A stretch of DNA of 64,000 nt, taken from NCBI RefSeq assembly GCF_000021685.1, contig NC_011959.1:372001-436000 (forward strand), in the 5' to 3' direction. A program made the position numbers and the translations under genes. This stretch comes from Thermomicrobium roseum DSM 5159. Lineage in GTDB: Bacteria; Chloroflexota; Chloroflexia; Thermomicrobiales; Thermomicrobiaceae. This document shows, in pieces, positions 62,547 to 64,000 of this stretch. The stretch's first letter is position 1, and every line of letters begins with the position of its first letter. The notes beneath the pieces were generated by a model. The model worked only from the letters and a program-made list of their open reading frames with translations. It searched no databases and was not told the origin of the DNA.

Positions 62547-63264
62547 GATCAAGACATGGATCTTCTTGACGGCGCGCGTTTTCGTCGTGCCGCTTCTGCG
62601 TCTCCTCATCCGTTTTCGGATCGAGGGGTTGGAACACGTGCCACGTGTCGGGCCGGCGCTCGTCGCGGCGAATCATCTGCACAATGCCGATCCGGTCTTG
62701 ATCATCGCCGCGTTTCCCCGCCCGGTCCTCTTCATGGCCAAGCGGGAACTCTTCGGTGTCCCGGTCATACGCTGGTTCGTGCGGCAATCCGGCGCGTTTC
62801 CGGTCGATCGCGGACGGCCGGATCGCCAGGCGTTGCGGCATGCTGAACGCCTCCTGCATGAGGGGATGCTGGTCGGGATTTTTCCCGAGGGGACGAGGAG
62901 CGTGACTGGTACACTGCAGCCACCGCATCCCGGGGTAGGGTTGTTGATCCGGCGCAATCCGTCCGTACCGGTTCTCCCCGTGGCGATCTGGGGAACCGAG
63001 GTCCTGCCTTTCAATGGTGCCAAGGGGCGGCGACCGCTGCGCGGCTGGCCACGCGTGACCGTACGGATCGGTCCTCCAGTGACCATCGCCTTGCAGGCGC
63101 CTGAGGGCCGCGAGCGATCGCCCGAGGAGCTGGCTGACGAAGTGATGCTCGCGATCGCGCGTCTTCTCCCCGACCAGTATCGCGGTGTCTATCGTGAGCG
63201 GTTGGTGCGTGAGCCGTCGAGTCTGGTGGGCGTGCCGACCGGGGACCCTGGTCGAGTCGGGTGA
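62503..63264 (+). CDS. plsC: 1-acyl-glycerol-3-phosphate acyltransferase family protein (PlsC)
   Basis: 253 residues. A membrane-associated helix (about 14-32) precedes the acyltransferase motifs AANHLHNADPVL (HxxxxD variant NHLHNAD) and FPEGTRSVTG (EGTR). Makes phosphatidic acid or a related acylated lipid precursor. ATG 62503 lies inside the cmk end (44-base overlap) with only a weak ribosome site, so it depends on translation of cmk. Confidence 0.9.
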   Translation: MDRIPPEWRLSRRRKIKTWIFLTARVFVVPLLRLLIRFRIEGLEHVPRVGPALVAANHLHNADPVLIIAAFPRPVLFMAKRELFGVPVIRWFVRQSGAFPVDRGRPDRQALRHAERLLHEGMLVGIFPEGTRSVTGTLQPPHPGVGLLIRRNPSVPVLPVAIWGTEVLPFNGAKGRRPLRGWPRVTVRIGPPVTIALQAPEGRERSPEELADEVMLAIARLLPDQYRGVYRERLVREPSSLVGVPTGDPGRVG

Positions 63265-63752
63265 GTCGGCCCCGCGGTAGGGTGACATCGGCCGACGCTC
63301 CTGGCACTGCTTTCCACTCGCGGCCGGGCAACGGGTAGGCGAGCAACTCAGCGGAACAGCCAAGGCTGGAAGGAAGCCTCCTCATCCTCAGTGGACATTA
63401 CCCGTGTCCGTGCCCGCGGCGCGAGCACTTCTGGCACCTCTGAGGCGGAGATGGAGAACGAGTCGACAGGAACCGCAGAGACGCTCGACGACAACTCCGG
63501 TTCGACGGTCGTAAAGTCAGGAGTTCGATCGTCTGGCGGATCAAAAGCGTGCACTGCCAAGGGCGGCAGCGCGACTCGTGGTCGCTCTACCATCCGGCCC
63601 GAAATCGCTGCGCCGGTTGCAGCAGAGCACGCGTGACCAGGTCGTGTCGGGAGTACCGGACGCTCGCTCGACGTCAGGTGGACGGGACAGCTCCTGCGGT
63701 GCGGCGGGCAATGTCGGTTCGCGACGCTGGGATTCCGACTCGTGCTGACTAA
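63265..63752. other. 488-base gap after plsC
   Basis: No supported gene. A 7-bp stem (63265-63271 with 63290-63296) lies directly at the plsC stop and may be a weak terminator. Open frames on either strand (for example 63391-63636, plus) lack ribosome sites and recognisable motifs. Confidence 0.4.
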
Positions 63753-64000
63753 TCAGTGGTCCCGGCGCAACCACCGTGCGACGCTGATCGTGCCGGCAAC
63801 GAGCGCGGCGAGTCCACCGACGACAATGGCTGTACCGAGTGGGTCAGGCCCGGGGAGGACGACTTTCCCGTCGTCGTAACTCAGGAAGAGTTGTCCCCAT
63901 TTCGTCTGAAGCGCCTCTTTGACACGCCGGCGTCCGTGCACTGGGTACCAATAGACGTTGTGATAGACATTGGAAGCGACATACGACCAGGGGACGAGCG
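63753..64000 (-). CDS. C-terminal part of a membrane-anchored protein (5' end outside window)
   Basis: Open from the window edge to the TAG-adjacent stop at 63753; at least 81 codons. The visible part has an aromatic NVYHNVYWYPVHGRRRV segment, then WGQLFLSYDDGKVVLPGPD, and ends in one hydrophobic helix (PLGTAIVVGGLAALVAGTISVA) followed by basic WLRRDH. A C-terminally anchored extracellular protein is likely. Family not recognised. Confidence 0.6.
   Translation of the reverse strand, partial: LVPWSYVASNVYHNVYWYPVHGRRRVKEALQTKWGQLFLSYDDGKVVLPGPDPLGTAIVVGGLAALVAGTISVARWLRRDH

Noticed and set aside
63348..63636. Open frames of 81 codons on both strands after plsC
   Set aside because: No ribosome site, low-complexity Ser/Thr/Ala or Pro-rich translation and no motif.

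Overview
The window is about 64 kb of uniformly GC-rich, densely packed bacterial chromosome. The gene content points to Thermomicrobia (Chloroflexota), a Thermomicrobium-like organism. This is an inference from the GC-rich codon use, many Pro/Thr-rich lipoproteins, a SUF cluster led by a Fur-family gene, and the mix of SelA, an MshA-like glycosyltransferase and F420-type oxidoreductases; no 16S rRNA gene is present to confirm it. I see no phage, insertion sequence, CRISPR array or origin. Most genes sit in short operons with ATGA, GTGA or TGATG stop/start overlaps, and GTG starts are common.

Layout. 1-5.0 kb (minus): the 3'-truncated end of an AttH/CrtC-like lipoprotein gene directly coupled to an MMPL transporter, then a GT20 trehalose-6-phosphate-synthase-like enzyme. 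5.1-13.0 kb (minus): an iron-sulfur operon in the order fur-like, sufC, sufB, sufD, sufS, sufU, sufT, followed by a polysaccharide deacetylase lipoprotein and a cupredoxin lipoprotein. A Fur-box-like palindrome at 12919-12939 separates this operon from a divergent second SufU-like scaffold gene. 13.5-20.8 kb (minus): an operon with a class V aminotransferase, a PuuE-like deacetylase, two tandem amidohydrolases, a UPF0173 hydrolase and a DEDD exonuclease. 20.9-22.1 kb: a Cys/Met-metabolism PLP enzyme, divergent from a family 5 ABC transporter (22.4-26.2 kb). 26.2-29.6 kb: a promoter, a TPP riboswitch with a probable terminator, then thiD-thiG-thiE-tenI-thiS.

29.6-34.1 kb: an alkyltransferase-like protein and an SMR transporter, divergent from secA, then an aquaglyceroporin. 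34.4-38.7 kb (minus): a calcium-repeat lipoprotein and a copper-delivery operon (His-rich membrane protein, two SCO-type proteins, PCuAC). 39-44.1 kb (minus): an LLM oxidoreductase, dapB and dapA, the last with a long structured leader, then a B3/B4-domain protein and a GT4 glycosyltransferase. 44.2-44.5 kb: tRNA-Arg(CCT) and tRNA-Pro(CGG), divergent. 44.5-50.5 kb: selA, dnaG, a dGTPase-like gene and a GcvT/LigM-like gene with a structured leader. 50.8-58.1 kb (plus): a zinc-ribbon gene with an apparent one-base frameshift, uvrC, tsaC, a GT28 glycosyltransferase, an unknown membrane protein, a small acidic protein, rarA and rph. 58.1-59.9 kb (minus): hisC-hisB. 59.9-63.3 kb (plus): a D,D-carboxypeptidase, rluB-like, cmk and plsC, with unusually long gene overlaps. 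The window ends in the 3' part of an unknown membrane-anchored protein gene on the minus strand.

Most of the content is core physiology: Fe-S assembly, copper centre assembly, thiamine, lysine/peptidoglycan precursor and histidine synthesis, DNA repair, translation and secretion. No wholly new multi-gene system is evident. The strongest leads are regulatory: the dapA leader, whose Shine-Dalgarno has a perfect 11-nt complement lying inside a 40-codon upstream reading frame, and the 5'-terminal folded leader of the LigM-like gene. All coordinates and motif readings are by eye; family names come from recognised motifs, not from database searches.
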